64,000 bases of DNA from Nymphaea colorata (lineage: Eukaryota > Streptophyta > Magnoliopsida > Nymphaeales > Nymphaeaceae): NCBI RefSeq assembly GCF_008831285.2, contig NC_045146.1, positions 24,507,703-24,571,702 on the forward strand, written 5' to 3'. A program made the position numbers and the translations under genes. Within the stretch, counting starts at the first letter, position 1. Each line of letters opens with the position of its first letter. The notes beneath the pieces are model-generated. The model made no database searches, was not told the DNA's origin, and saw nothing but the letters and a program-made list of their open reading frames with translations. This document shows, one piece after another, positions 36,301 to 48,772 of this stretch.

Positions 36301-39300
36301 CCCGAATTTATAGATCTTGACTGCTGGCCCTACAGAGGATGATTATGGTGATACATCCTTTTTGCTTAGACAAGCCTCACCTTATATGAGGATCAGGTAA
36401 CTCTAAAAGCCCCAGTTTGTTGCACTTATCATCAACATCCACCTTATTCTTTTGTTGGCATGGTTCCCATAAAAATATCTCTGTGTGATTTTTATGTGAA
36501 TAATTGAAGACTTGGTTGATAAATGATTCAGCAAAATAAACTCATTATTGCTGGCATTTTACTAAAATGTTTTGATATTTAAAAAGACAAAAGAGACTTA
36601 ACATTGTAAATAGTGTTTTGATGGTGCTCACAAATGTCCAAGAAATTTCTGAGATATCGTGCCAGTGTCATAAAAGAACAAAAAAAGGAATTTATTGCAA
36701 TATCTTGCAAATATTGTCAACTTTTATTTGTTGTGAAAATATCACGTTATGTTCCTGAATTTGTTCTAAATGATTTTTTTATTATACGTTAAGCTTTGCT
36801 TTTTTTCTTTCTTCAACTTTTTATGAGTATTTTAAATTTTTAGAGTGCTTTTGTGAGAAAATGAGTACGACAGCCATTATTGCATAAATTCTTTGGTTAT
36901 TTTTTTATGGTTTTTGGAATTTGAAAGGTTTCCCATGAAAAAAGTTTCTGGATTCTGGTTAATACCTGATTAAAAGCTCGCAGAAAGAACCTGAAAGCTA
37001 TATTTCTGACTATGGTTTACCGAAATACAAGAAATCAACCATTTGGATTTTCTTTGACACGATTGGGTAATCTAATTTATTATGTACTTCTATCCCTCTT
37101 TTAAGGGTATTGGTCGAAGCTTGTTTCACACATAGCTGAACACACTTGATCTTAACTGAATTATTTGTCTAGATTTTACAAATTACAACTATTTTTTGTG
37201 CTTGACTGCTTGGTTTCTGTCATTGGCAGATTTCTAAATGTCCTTTCCATTCCACGTTTGGTATTCCTAGGTTTGATAATATGGAAGAACGGAAAAATGT
37301 TGATAAGAAGAAAAGACAAATTGGTGCATTATACAAGTCTGAGTTACCTAAAAGAAGAAAATGCAATGACCTTGGTTCAAATATGGTATCAAATATGTTC
37401 TCCAACGCTTTGATTAAGTGATATTTCATTTCACTAATCTTCTTCTTTAGTATCTTTTGAAGTTACTGGTTGCCATGCTTAATTTTCCCGTAGTATGAGA
37501 AATGTGTAATTTTTTCCTTTTTCACCTGATGAGATGACGTGTTTAGTTTTTGTGAAGCTTACATCTCTCTTGTTCTTGTGGTCTTGGGGGGTGGGGGATG
37601 CTTTATTGCTTTAGATGGTACAAGTTTGTGGTGGTAGCAGTGAGCGTGATGATTCTCATAAAGGTAATATCGTTTCCGCTCACTTTCAGTTTTCCTAGTA
37701 TGTATCTGCATTCTGACACTTCCGCAACATTTTTAGATGGGTCCTCAAAGCTGATAGAGCCTATCGCCGAAACTTCATGCGTCACTGCTGGTCTGAATTC
37801 AGACATTAATGGCAGTCAGCATGTCCGCAACAATGATCTACGTAATAGTTCAAGAATAGAGCATGCAATGCCGAAGTTCTGCAGGGCTTTATGGACTGTG
37901 CTGAAGGAGTACAAAGAGAAATTGGTGGTAACGTTTGTGTATTCGTTTAAACTCAACTTCACGACTTTAAAAAGTTGAATCTGCTCAAACAATGTAAAGA
38001 AAAAGCCTCTTTTAAGCAGAAATTTGAAATTTGTGTATCATTTTACATAGCTAGAGCCCCTTTTTCGATTTTCATTTTTTTCTTTAAATTTCAACTGCTT
38101 TAATTCTCTAACCTTCATTTCTACTGGGCTCACCTTTTATTTAAGCAAGATATCTATCTAAATGTGCCTAAAAACTTGAAATACAACTCAGGTGCTTCTC
38201 GATATTTTGAAACTTTTAAGCGGTTATATTTGCATTTATATTAGTGTTTTGGATCCGTTTGGCAAGACGTGACAAATGCCTCTTGCATCTTGACACTTCA
38301 GTAGAAGACTGAGAGTCTCGCTGGAGCTTATTCCTTTTACCTATTCTTTTCAGGCATCAGAGAATGCGCTAAATGATCTTAAGGCAAACTTTGAGAAAGA
38401 AAGAAGCCGAGTCCTAGAAATGGAGAAAGAACTACTCGATCTGAAAGCTTCGTGCACTTGTACTAAAATTTCAAGTAGTGTACCTAATCCAGTTGAGGTC
38501 GATTCCATTGACTTTTGTTGCAATAGTCAGCCAAATTCACTTGGTGCTTTGCCTCATGATGCTAATGTTGCCCGTGGCTTCTCTGTGGAGAAGGAAATGG
38601 ATGAGCATGCATTGAAGGTGGGAGACTTCCCGTTTTTGTTTTGACTGCAAGAAGACAATTCCATCTGCCCCAATGATGGAATACCTTAGCACAAATTTTA
38701 CTTTCATTTTTGCAGGTAACTCCTACACCTTCGCCGCCTTCGCCTTGCCCGAATGCTGCTCACCGTATCTCTTATGACGTCAACTCTGGGTATTCTGCTG
38801 GCCAGGCTGGTGAAATATCCTTCGTGGTAGGTATATTTGTTGTATTCCTTAAATCATTTCCCAAACTACAGTTGCACCACGCCATCAAAGTTGAAGATCC
38901 ATTTTGAAGTCTCCATGGCTTCTTATATACTGTGTTAATTTCAAGCATGAGTTGTTTGTGTTTCTCCAGATGGGATCAACGGAAGCAACTGTTACTTCCG
39001 AGGGTGCAGTGGATGAAATAATTGATGGTTTCAATGCTCAGGTAAGAATATCAGATGCTAATTTGTGGACGACAGGTTTTGAAATCCTGAAAGCTTGGTG
39101 CTCTCACGTTTGCACATGGTATGCAGCCTAATGGAGCAGCAAGTACAGAGCTACAGTCAAGTCTGAATCACGAAAAGCTGCTGCAGAAGCAGTACATGAC
39201 AAAAGACAAAGATGGAGACATTCCGGCAACAGTTATTCCACTTATGATGTCATCAGCTTCAGGTTTTGATTGCCTGAACTCTTTCTCCACAGAGACATTT

Positions 39301-41698
39301 GTTGACAATCTTGTAAAAAGGGGTAAAATATTTCATTCCAACAGGTTTGATTTGGGAAACCGGTGTTGCCTTGTACCTGTTGCTATCCATCCATGTCAGT
39401 GATGTCATGTTGGAGAAGCATAGGGTTTGGCATGTCAAACTAATTTAAGGAAAATTTTAGTTCCCATTCAGTGCAAAATTTTCACGATCCATGCTAACTA
39501 TTCTGGTAGACGTCCCTTTTTCAGAATCAAGTTCTCATAGTGATGCTGTGGCAATTGCTTGTGAACCTTGTTTATCCTTAACGACAGAATCAGCGGTTAG
39601 TTTCTTTTCCGCTTTATATAGTTGCTGTTGCTTTACATTAAAAAATTACAGTTGACTCCAGTGGTTGTTCCAAGTTATGTAATTTGTAATCTTAAACAAT
39701 CTGAAGTAGCTGTGGAGATGTGAACTTATTTAGCATCTTATGTGTCCATGCTGTTATATCTTATACGCTTAATTATTTTCTGTTATGCTTGCACTGTTCT
39801 GTTTGTTCTCTTCAGAGCTTCTTATGCGTCGTCTTACATCTCCAACTTTTGATGCCTTGTTACACAAATATATGCATCTCTGACCTATTATCTATTTGCT
39901 AAACTGTGCAGTCAATTTGTAATTCAGATATATCATCCAATGAATGTGCTGGTCCCATTGGGAGATTATTAGAGGTAAGTAATCCATCATTTTTATAGCT
40001 GAACAAAATTTTCTACTAGTAGGATACAACTCGGAAGCCTTTTTTTGATATACTGCTCTTACCATTTTTAGGAGTTGACTGGCATCACCATGAATGATCT
40101 CCAGAAGGGACTATGGAAAAATGACAAACATTGCATGTCCAAGATCTCTGCTCTTGCTAATAAATATGGTGAAAAAATTGACAAGATGGACAGTGACACC
40201 AGATGGTCAAAGGACGAGTCATATTGTTTGAGGTAGGTACTTCTGTAGATGGATCACATGCTTCACATAAACACTCAATTATTGAAATCTTGGTTATTAC
40301 ATTTCACGTTTATAACCTATATCCAAGATGCAATAACTAGACTTAGATGATAGATCAATCACACAGTGCAAGTTGTTCTAGTAATAATGCTAATGTCACA
40401 CAGGGACGGGAAAGTTTCACTCTTAAACCATGTTTATGTTGTTAGCTTACAGCAGGTTGCCCGAAGTAGGAAGGAAGCCTTTCATAGATCGTGTCTTCCA
40501 GAGGTTTTTACTGTGGGAGATATGTATTTAGAGAAGCAGTTTTTTTTTTTTTTTAAATTTTCAGTTACTTCCATTTAAATTGTTTTCTTGTTCTCTGGAA
40601 ACAATGGGTCTTCTGTATCTGAAGCCTCTTTTTACTGAGTTATCGTTCTCTTAAATGATAAGGACAAGCTTCCATGTAACGATATACTCTTGAATCCATA
40701 GGGCTTTACCTTTTTTCTTGTTCTGTGAAACCAGTGGGCCTTCTGTATCTGAAGCCTCCTTTTTCTGAATTATCATTCTCTTAAATGACAATCGCAAACT
40801 TCCATGCAATCTTATACTCTTAAATCCATAGGACTTTACCTTCACAACCTTCAGGATCCTGATACGGATTCATTCTGAACTGTATACACTGCACTCTGGT
40901 TGAATGCAGATATTGCTTTGCTTTAATTCATAAGCAAGCACTAGAAAATGAAGGCATAAAGCCCAAAGGAGAAACAAGGACAGACACATCAAGGCAGGAA
41001 GATTTGCATGCTATTGCCATGGCTTCAAGTGTCGCAAGGGCAATGCACCATGTTAAGATACTGGAAACGAAAAAGACTGACTGTTCAAATGTACACCCTG
41101 ATGTTGATAAGCCTAGAAGGTTAAACTTATCCATTGCCTCTTTCTAATTAATTTGTTACTGTGCGTTTCTAACAGTCTGTCTCATGCCCCAGGAGATTGC
41201 TGCCAGCATCTTCTATGTTGAAACATGCTAATTGTTTCAGTACTGAGGATGGCATCATAGAGGTAACTATTGTCATGTTCTGAACTTTATTTTTCCTTCT
41301 TAAAATCCATCTCATGCTTTTTTATGCCCACGAACTTAACTCCCTAGATTGGGCCAGCCATATCGTAGGACAGTTCTAGTCTTCCAATTGCTCAACTTTG
41401 CGTATCTTTGTTTTGGAGAACTTATTCAAGCACTGCCTTCATGGGGAGATTATCACTAGTTCTCATAGAGTACAAGATGCAAAAATCATTTATCCAAATC
41501 ACCCTTGGAATTACTATACAAAGCATCTTTGTTTACTTCTATTTCTTAATCTATTGCACAATGTTGAGAATTATCTCATTCCCTTGTCAGGATGGTTTTA
41601 GAGGTGTAGGCAGAAAAAAAGCTGGTGGCAATGAAAAAATGGGTACTCAAGGAAGAATGGAACTCATTCGTTTACTAAAAGGCAGCCAGCCCATGTAG
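30309..41698 (+). CDS. KIN6-like: Kinesin-6 family motor protein (plant KIN-6 type), 22 exons
   Basis: Exons: 30309-30758, 30890-31065, 32098-32224, 32306-32400, 33433-33562, 34988-35053, 35152-35214, 35319-35369, 36314-36396, 37271-37385, 37615-37663, 37737-37927, 38354-38617, 38716-38826, 38970-39041, 39127-39322, 39525-39595, 39912-39974, 40072-40232, 40910-41119, 41193-41262, 41591-41698. All phases agree and give 973 residues. The motor starts near residue 75 (TLRVFLRIRPP), with P-loop GPTGSGKT (177-184), switch I region NSQSSRSQ (279-286) and switch II DLAGAE (313-318), ending near 410. Then come a basic NLS-like stretch (KKKR 426-429, PKRRK 440-444), a coiled-coil-like segment beginning ALWTVLKEYKEKL and EKERSRVLEMEKELLDLK, and a polar C-terminal tail. 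Kinesin-6 proteins act in spindle midzone and cytokinesis in animals; the plant type is little studied. Microtubule ATPase activity is inferred. Exon 4 ends at an apparent GC donor. Exons 10-11 and the 16/17 junction are the least certain. Confidence 0.85.
32391..32757 (+). repeat. Tandem duplication of about 186 bp spanning the exon-4 donor of the kinesin gene
   Basis: Copy 1 runs from the end of exon 4 (CAGTCTAGGCATGCTGCATAA, from 32391) to about 32576, and copy 2 from CAGTCCAGACATGCTGCATAA (about 32580) to about 32757. Both contain CCTTATTAACCCT-type, GTTTAAG(C)TCCTA and TTAGGTCCCAAGGAAC blocks. Identity is perhaps 80 percent by eye. The left edge coincides with the last bases of exon 4. 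Confidence 0.75.
33563..34987 (+). other. Intron 5 of the kinesin gene with AT-rich insertion-like sequence
   Basis: 1,425-bp intron. Between about 34330 and 34560 it has a distinct block with CGTA-rich motifs (AACGTAACGTAGCGTATCGTAA) followed by an A-rich stretch, which looks like a degraded transposable-element insertion. No element boundary or target duplication could be fixed. It also contains the 58-bp tandem duplication at 34844-34959. Confidence 0.45.
34844..34959 (+). repeat. 58-bp tandem duplication in kinesin intron 5
   Basis: Adjacent copies start ATTTCAGCTGTATATTTTGT at 34844 and 34902, and both run to ACAATTCT; about five differences. The array ends about 30 bases before exon 6 (34988), so it lies in or next to the branch-point region. 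Confidence 0.85.
40582..40841 (+). repeat. 130-bp tandem duplication in kinesin intron 19
   Basis: Copies at about 40582-40711 and 40712-40841 share TTCTTGTTCT, CTTCTGTATCTGAAGCCTC, TTCTCTTAAATGA, AAACTTCCATG-like and ATACTCTTGAATCCATAGG-like blocks. Roughly 85 percent identical by eye. It lies between exons ending 40232 and starting 40910. Confidence 0.85.
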
Positions 41699-44639
41699 TA
41701 TATTCAACATTCGTGGATAAATTGGTCTCTTCAGATAAAAGTGATTCTGAAAGAACAATTTTCAGTAAACCAGTTCACATGACGAGTTCAACGTTCTCAA
41801 TAGCTAAATAAATGCCACAAGCAGTCATTACCAAACTCCGGACTGCCCCGTTTCTGCTGGCCTTGTAACGCTGCCAGACCTTGCATTACTCTAACTGGAT
41901 CACTACTCTTGATGCAATACCAATGCTGCTACATGTATTACTAAGCTGACATTGTGCCTTCGGCAGATTACTTGTGCTATTCATCAATAATGAATTTGCC
42001 GAAAGCCTTTCTAAGAAGTCCTAGTCTTCTCTTTCGGTGCATAACTGGTTGAACCAGGCTGCTTCACGGGCACTTGTACATTTTTCACTTGCTAAAACAA
42101 TGATACTAACGCATTTGATTTTTCATGGGAAACTTATTTTACAGATGATATGTCGCTTTTGACATAAAGGATTATAGTTCTCTTCGCATTAGTGCTAAAT
42201 AGTTGGATTAAGTATGGGATTTTGCAGTTTTTTGTTGCGCTAATTCTAGTGACAGGCAACTTCCCCCCTACCAAAACCCGGAGCCTACAAACTCTAACCT
42301 GTTTGGTGTAAGCGAGGGCTTGGTGTGCGAATCTGGCTCACCTAAGCTGTCAAGTGAGTTGATGAGCCTACCTCTGCTTTCCATACTAATTCGATAAACT
42401 ATCTTAACTTTGCGTTTAGCAAGGTTTACCTTTACGGTTTCTAGCCACATTATTTTAGTGAGGAAGATGAATTCTTTCACTGTTACCAAGATGGAGGCAT
42501 GTGGATTGCCAGAGGGAGCCAAAAGGCTGAGTTAGACCCTACTCCCATTAGTTGATGCAATTCTTTAGGAATCGGACGTGGCATTCTGGGGGTTCCAGGG
42601 ATTTCAGGTGTTTGTGCTTTATTTAATCTCTGAACCAAAAACGCAATTTATTGTTCAGAGTCAGTAACGTGATCTGAATTTGATTAATTATCGAATTCAA
42701 ACTTGGCATTGGCTTCTCTTACCAATTGCAATGCATATCTGAACATAACTGTTCAAGAACTTAGGAACGAGTTGTATTTTGTACATCGAAGTCCGGTTGA
42801 GTTTCCAGGCATGAAGGCAATATCCAATCAGTCGTAATCTGCTGTTGCAGTGGCCCGCTTTCAATCTGGATCTGATAAAGTGAACTGCGAAACGGCACCT
42901 ACTTTATAAAAATATGCCAGGAAACGGTTTCAGAGAGCGACCTTTTCCAGCTAATTTCATATGGTAAACCTTTTCAAACCTTACGTTGTCTTTCTTCAAC
43001 ATGAATAGTCCAGATTTGAAATCCTGAGGGTTGCCACTGATCAATTCCTATGCAAGCTGAAACACAGTGAGGGCAGCACTTCAAAGCACCAAAACAGGCT
43101 GACGAAAGGTTAGGTGAAAGTTTCAAAAGTTTGAACTCTTTTCTGATGGTAGAGTAACCTGATCACCCAAACAGTCAAGATTTGACCACAACTGAGCATT
43201 AACTTCCACTCTCTTTACATGAAGCAATCGCCTCTGACATGCTTGTTTACAAGGTTGCCACCATGTGATACTGCCCACGTGCACGATAGGACTTTCTGCA
43301 AAAAATTTACCATATGAACCAAGTTGCTCGCCGGTTGCAGTTTCCAATGCTTGGCTTTTACCTAAAATTTTTCAATATCTCACTTGGGTTGTGACAAAAG
43401 TTTAAATAGCAATCCCTGAAATACAGCTCCCTCACAAATCCACCTTTCACCTGAAATTTCGTGACATCCACAATATAGAAATATAGCTGGGAAACTTTGA
43501 ATTGCATAAGCTGAAGCAGTGAGTTGGACTACCCATTATCAAGAGTGTAAGTTCGACGGATTCCATCAACTTTTTCTTCTCATGTGATGCCAGGCCATGT
43601 CCTGCAGATCGGTCTCTCATCCGCAGAGAATCATCTGTAGCTGCTTTTGGACGCTTATATCTAGTCTCATTAGGGCCACAAATAAGGCCAATAGGAGCGC
43701 GTGAAGGGCCACTTCTATTGGGCCAGCATGCCTACCCATGTCTATGGGGGTCCCGGTTTCGCCGACTCTTGTACTTTTCCGTGAGATTCCTCGATCTTTC
43801 TTCTCCTATGCCTCCATGAAAGCAATTGTGCTTGCTTGACAGTGGTACCACTAACCACTGTTAGAAGCAAGTTACACTTTTCAGAGGGCCTGTTATTAGA
43901 ATCATCGGCTGCTTTAGATTGTTTTGTAGTTACTGGAAGTTTCTTGAGACCATGAAAACTAGTTTTCAGAGTCGAATTAACTCCGACCTCCTTTTACATT
44001 CCAACAGTGCTAAGGTGTGTCTTTCTGAGGAATGGATAAATTAGCACGGTTGGTAGTGGAAATAAAGCTCTCATGTGTTGCATGGGGAATTGTTTGAAAT
44101 CATTAGTTACAAAATATCAGTAGACTTGGACTGATGTTCCTTCAAAATCTTTCGGAGAAAAAAAAAAAGAGAGATCTTCTAATGTACGATGAGATCAACA
44201 AGATCAGTAATAGACTGGCAATTATGTGGCGCAACTTTGATTTAAACGCATTCCTTTTGCTTTTCAAATTGGCAATCTATAAAAAGAAGGTGGGTTTCTA
44301 TTACGAGTACATTGGTTTTGATGATCTGGTTTACTTGCTGTAATAAAGTCTCAACTACCATTCTCTGGTGTGCTGTAGCAGCAGATTGCAGACATTGAAC
44401 TTTCAACTGAAGGTAAGCTCCTTCTGGCCGCATGTCCCCTATGAAACAAACGCTCACAGCGCTAAGACTCTGTTTGGCATCTCTCGCTTCTAAGATTAGA
44501 GGCGATTTCAGATTCTCGGATTTAGGTTTTAAGATCGGAGATTAGATCACCACACTTGGTTCAGATTCAACGCAATTAAACCCATTGGATAAAGTGACAT
44601 ATATGCTCGTGTGGGCAGTTGCTGACGCCAGCCCCTCAA

Positions 44640-45010
44640 CGCTTCTTTATTTTTAGACTAACATCTTCAAATATTTACTATATTATATATATATATATCT
44701 ATGTATATATATATATATATATATATATAGGGCCCCTCTCAATGCTTCTTTATGACCACATTAACATCTTCAAATATTTGCTTTATTGTATATACGAGTA
44801 CCCTTTTGATATGAAAAATCTGTGAATTGAGTGCCCCTCCAACAAAAATCTTTCGGGCTCTGCCACTGATTGATTGCTTGCCAAAAAGTCAAAGCCGGAC
44901 TAAATTTTTTGAAAAACAAGTTGGTACCAGATTCCCTGAAAAATACACTGAAGGGCAGTCTCTAAATAATGAAGTGCCGACCCTCAATTAAATTTTTCTG
45001 GTCGCCACTG
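44640..45010 (-). mobile_element. Fragmented hAT-like sequence with two CAGTGGC-type termini
   Basis: Read on the minus strand, termini CAGTGGCAGAGCCCGAAAG (from 44868) and CAGTGGCGACCAGAAAAA (from 45010) both resemble hAT ends, each followed by an AGGG(G/T)(C/G)GGCAC(T)-like block. On the plus strand a unit GCTTCTTTAT...AACATCTTCAAATATTT occurs twice (about 44641 and 44741), separated by an (AT)n run. I found no matching left terminus or 8-bp duplication, so this is a nested or decayed remnant. Confidence 0.45.
44683..44728. repeat. (AT)n microsatellite with one interruption
   Basis: AT repeat interrupted by CTATG, between the two copies of the TTCTTTAT...CAAATATTT unit. Confidence 0.8.
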
Positions 45011-48000
45011 AGCAGATCTGATCCATTTTAATGCAAGGTGTGAAGTGTTAAGAAAATGGTAGAAGCGCTAGAGAGCAGACATGCGTCCAGGAGAGGTGAG
45101 TATCCAGTTTTTTTTCTCCTAACAATCAAGGAGATAAGATTGCTGTGCTTGCTATCGAGTTCCTTTCTGGAGAAATTCAGATATCTTCTCCTCGTCGATT
45201 ACTGAAAGGCTGTGTATCCCAACAGGACAGTTCTGTTATTTCGAAAGTTCATGTTATCCCAAACAGACGAGGATGGCTTTGCTGGTTAAGAAACTGCTTG
45301 GAGGGACGCAGGAGGAGGCCTCTAGAGTGGGTTTTTCTTGATAATTTTTTGCTGTAGTATTACAGCTGATCGTGGGTAGTCCTCTGCTGCCTGCAGATGT
45401 GGGCTCCAGTTTTTTCTCTTCCACAAATTCTGGTTGGTAATTGTGGAAGCTTTGTTTTTTGATTCTTTGATCCTTTGTTTTCTTTCTTCTAATTCAACAA
45501 AGGCAGGAAGCCTACCCTCCGCAGAGCGTTTTGGGGAGCAAGAGAGCAGGACATGGATTCCATCATTATTTAATTCATAGGCTCTGGCTGCGTCTGTCAC
45601 CTGAACCACTGGACATTGTTTGCAGATATGAGATTATAGACGTTGAGAGGAATTTTCGTTTGAAGACCCCACCATTGGCCACAATCTGAAAAATGCACTT
45701 ATTTATTTATTTATTGTTTGTGCAGACAGAACATTTACTGACTGTCGAAACTTCAGTTTAGAATACAACAATTCTGCAACTCCAACTTTTCCATATTATG
45801 TTTTTCAATTGGCAGTAATTTATTGGTTGTGATGGGCAACTAATGATATTATTTGGACTTGGAACATAATCAATAACCGGACGAAACTTTTTGGTGTGGG
45901 AAAAACTTAGAAGCATAGATCCTATTCGGAGATAATCAATAAAAGCAGAGTTTCAAGTGAAATGTAAGAAAAGAAAAATTCACAACTCTGGAGAATTCGG
46001 CTACTCAATAATTCAAGTTCGAAATATACGACAACTAGAGAAAACAACGACGGACAAAAGAGAAATGAGATTATGGTCTCTCTCTCTCTCTCTCTTCGAA
46101 ACTGATGAAGTTTGGAGTATGGGTCTCAAAACTTTTATGCATCAAGCAGATATGAACACCCTTCTTGCCAAAGTTGAATGGCTTTATGTAAGCAGGTCGA
46201 GCTCTATCCAGTTGAGATTATTTCGAGTAGGAGGTCAATTGCTTGATGGTCGGAGTGCGTCTATTGGAATAATCTAACATGGGCCTAGAACAGCCCTGCT
46301 TTTCGAAACAAAACCGTCGATCTTCTACCAACAATCTTATTCTTGTTGTTGTTGTTAGATGCTGCAGTCATCTGTTCATCTGTGAATTGGGCGCGTCTAT
46401 GACCATTTTTAGCAGCCTGTATATAGCGATTTGAGATTAGTTGAAAACTGGGCTCTCTAAATTCAATTTGAGTCTCAGGAAAGTTTGTTTAAACGACTTT
46501 CCAGATACTAAATGTTTATCAATTGTAAGTGCAATTACCAAGTTGTGAGAACTTGTGCAGAGAAAAGTGCACCATTTATCGTGTTCCCACTTTTCAGCAA
46601 TAAAAGCCCAAACATGAGGACTAGATTTGTGTATCTTTTCGATGCCAGAATTTATTGCCTTCTTAGACCAATTCGACTGTACAGACGCTATTCACATGAG
46701 TAAACTTGGTAAGGATCAATCTTTAAATAATCCAATTGTTAATTCAAAAGTATTTATTTCCAAAATTATCTTTTTAAATCACCAAGAGCGTTCACATTTT
46801 GAACTACAAACTCCCTAATATATATATAACATGCTTCATTAAACTACATTCTTTTTCTCGCACGGTTAAATATATGAAGTCACTAATAAAAAAAGCTGAG
46901 GCTTGATATCATTTTGCAAAAAGGGAACCCTAAAGATTTCAAACCGGTTCCAATCATCCATCAATATCCCCTATTACACTCGTACAACTATGCCTTCGTT
47001 TTTGTTTTGCACCAGATTGCATAATCTGTTCATCAAAATCGATGTTCAAACCTGTGAAATCTTAACTCATGCACATCCTCACTTTTCAATAAATGAAAAA
47101 TAAGTAAATGGGACGTACACATTTAAGAAAAGTTATATGGCATGAGTAACGACCTAAATCCGCTCTCTTGGGATCTTCCTTGGTCAAAGCGACTCATGAT
47201 AGTAATAATAATAATTATAACAATAAAAACTCTTACAGGTGGTCAAGATAGTCCAAGGTGCTCATATGTGGGTCATAAATCCGGTAAAAAAAAATTACGA
47301 CTTATTTCTATTTTAACAATACAACCGCAGTTTTCTTAATAACCATAAACGTAGACGCCTAGTACAGAGTTCTAATTCTTTATAATTAAAAAACAGAAAC
47401 GAATTACCCTCATCAGATTTAAAATCTGAATTTGGAGACATTAACAAAAATAGGATCTGCAGATGCAGCTTAAGAGACAGAGTGAAATGCCTTCTTAGCT
47501 CTTTTTTTAAAAGGGGTTGTCAAACTTCTACTCACCAGAAACGTTGTATTGTATTGCTGTCAAAGTCAAATGGTTCTCTATTTGACGGTGGGCGGAAGGT
47601 CTCATGGTTTCGACTTGGGGAAATAATATTTTGACTTCAGTCACTAAGGTTGTAATTCCTGCTGCTGGTTTCAGCTTGAAGTGGTAAGTTGCAAGTTTCG
47701 AGAAGACATACTAGGGTTTAGTGAGCAAAGATGTTAGTCTAAATGCCCTGGACTCCTTCAAAAATCCAAAAAGATGGTGTAAAAAATCAATAGGTTTCAT
47801 CTTGTGCACATCCCCAGATTTTTTAAGAGTTGTGGACATTAGGTCTCTATGCCTATGGCTCATGCAACACGAAGTCAAGTCAATTTCATCTCCAAATTTA
47901 TGGTCGATAGCATGACATAGGTTAAGTCAAGATCATGGTTACCTGTAACTTTCCTGAATTGTAAACAGTGTCGATGCTGCTATTCCTGAAGCAGGCTTTG

Positions 48001-48124
48001 AACCCTGGGGCTTGGATTGAGGCCTCTGCCTCTCAAGTATCACCCTCCTGCTTGTAAATGAAAGTTCATAGGGGCTTATCAGTTCTCTTGATGATGGATC
48101 GTAAACGATGAAGAAAGAGTCTGC

Positions 48125-48330
48125 GTGTGTTTTTAGAATGCAAAAGGAGCTTAAGGTATTAAGGCCGGCCATGTTTTTTATCTCTGGTTTTCCTTATTGT
48201 TGTATAGGATCGCAAATGGTAGAAAAGGAGTGTGTGTTTTTAGAATGCGAAAGGAGTTCAAAGCAAGGCCGTGTTTTCTGTCTCTCGCTTCTCCTTATCG
48301 TTCCATAGATATTCATTGGGGAGTTGAAAC
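48125..48330. repeat. Degenerate tandem duplication, about 107-bp period
   Basis: GTGTGTTTTTAGAATGC(A/G)AAAGGAG occurs near 48125 and 48232, each followed by a GGCC(G)TGTTTT(T/C)T(A/G)TCTCT block and a CTTAT(T/C)GTT block. It is 440-650 bases upstream of the RING start codon. Confidence 0.7.
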
Positions 48331-48772
48331 GCCAAAGAGCAATGAATAGGACTCAGCAGCCAAAGCTAATGAGTTCCTGTTTTAGAGTTTGTAAATCGCA
48401 TTGGGTACCTTTTATAATTCGTTTTTTTTTTCTAATAAACGAAAATGAGTTTGTGGAGTAAAAATATCAAAAATATTTTATACAAATAATGATAAAAGGG
48501 TTGGACCCCAAATAAAATTTGTTGAAAAAAGAGAGAGCAAGAAAAAACAACCACAAGAAAGCGCTACCCTTACACGCACACATACGAAGACAAATTACAC
48601 GTATTCATTGGCTTTGCGTGTGAGCAGCCCCTCGATTCGCACTCACGCTCCCTTCTCTCCCCTTCGCCTCCCCCTCTTTTCTCTTGCCCCGGCGGTCGGT
48701 CGCTCCTCCGGCGACCTCAACCACCTGCACAGTCAAAGCAGAAAGGGGAGTGAAAGGGGGAGAGATTTCTCC

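Larger units (their letters stand above)
41699..48772. other. Intergenic region between the kinesin and RING genes
   Basis: Seven kilobases with no recognised protein. Open frames are at most 106 codons and none resembles a family. It contains an (AT)n-rich block with duplicated flanks and two hAT-like termini (44640-45010), a (CT)n tract near 46078-46094 and a 107-bp tandem duplication near 48130-48300. The first part is the kinesin 3' flank, and the last few hundred bases the RING gene promoter. Confidence 0.5.

Noticed and set aside
45322-45609. 95-codon minus-strand frame in the kinesin-RING interval
   Set aside because: Lys/Glu-rich but not recognisable, with no supporting neighbouring exon.
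48608-48772. Upstream extension of the RING E3 frame by 55 codons
   Set aside because: It contains no in-frame ATG before 48773.
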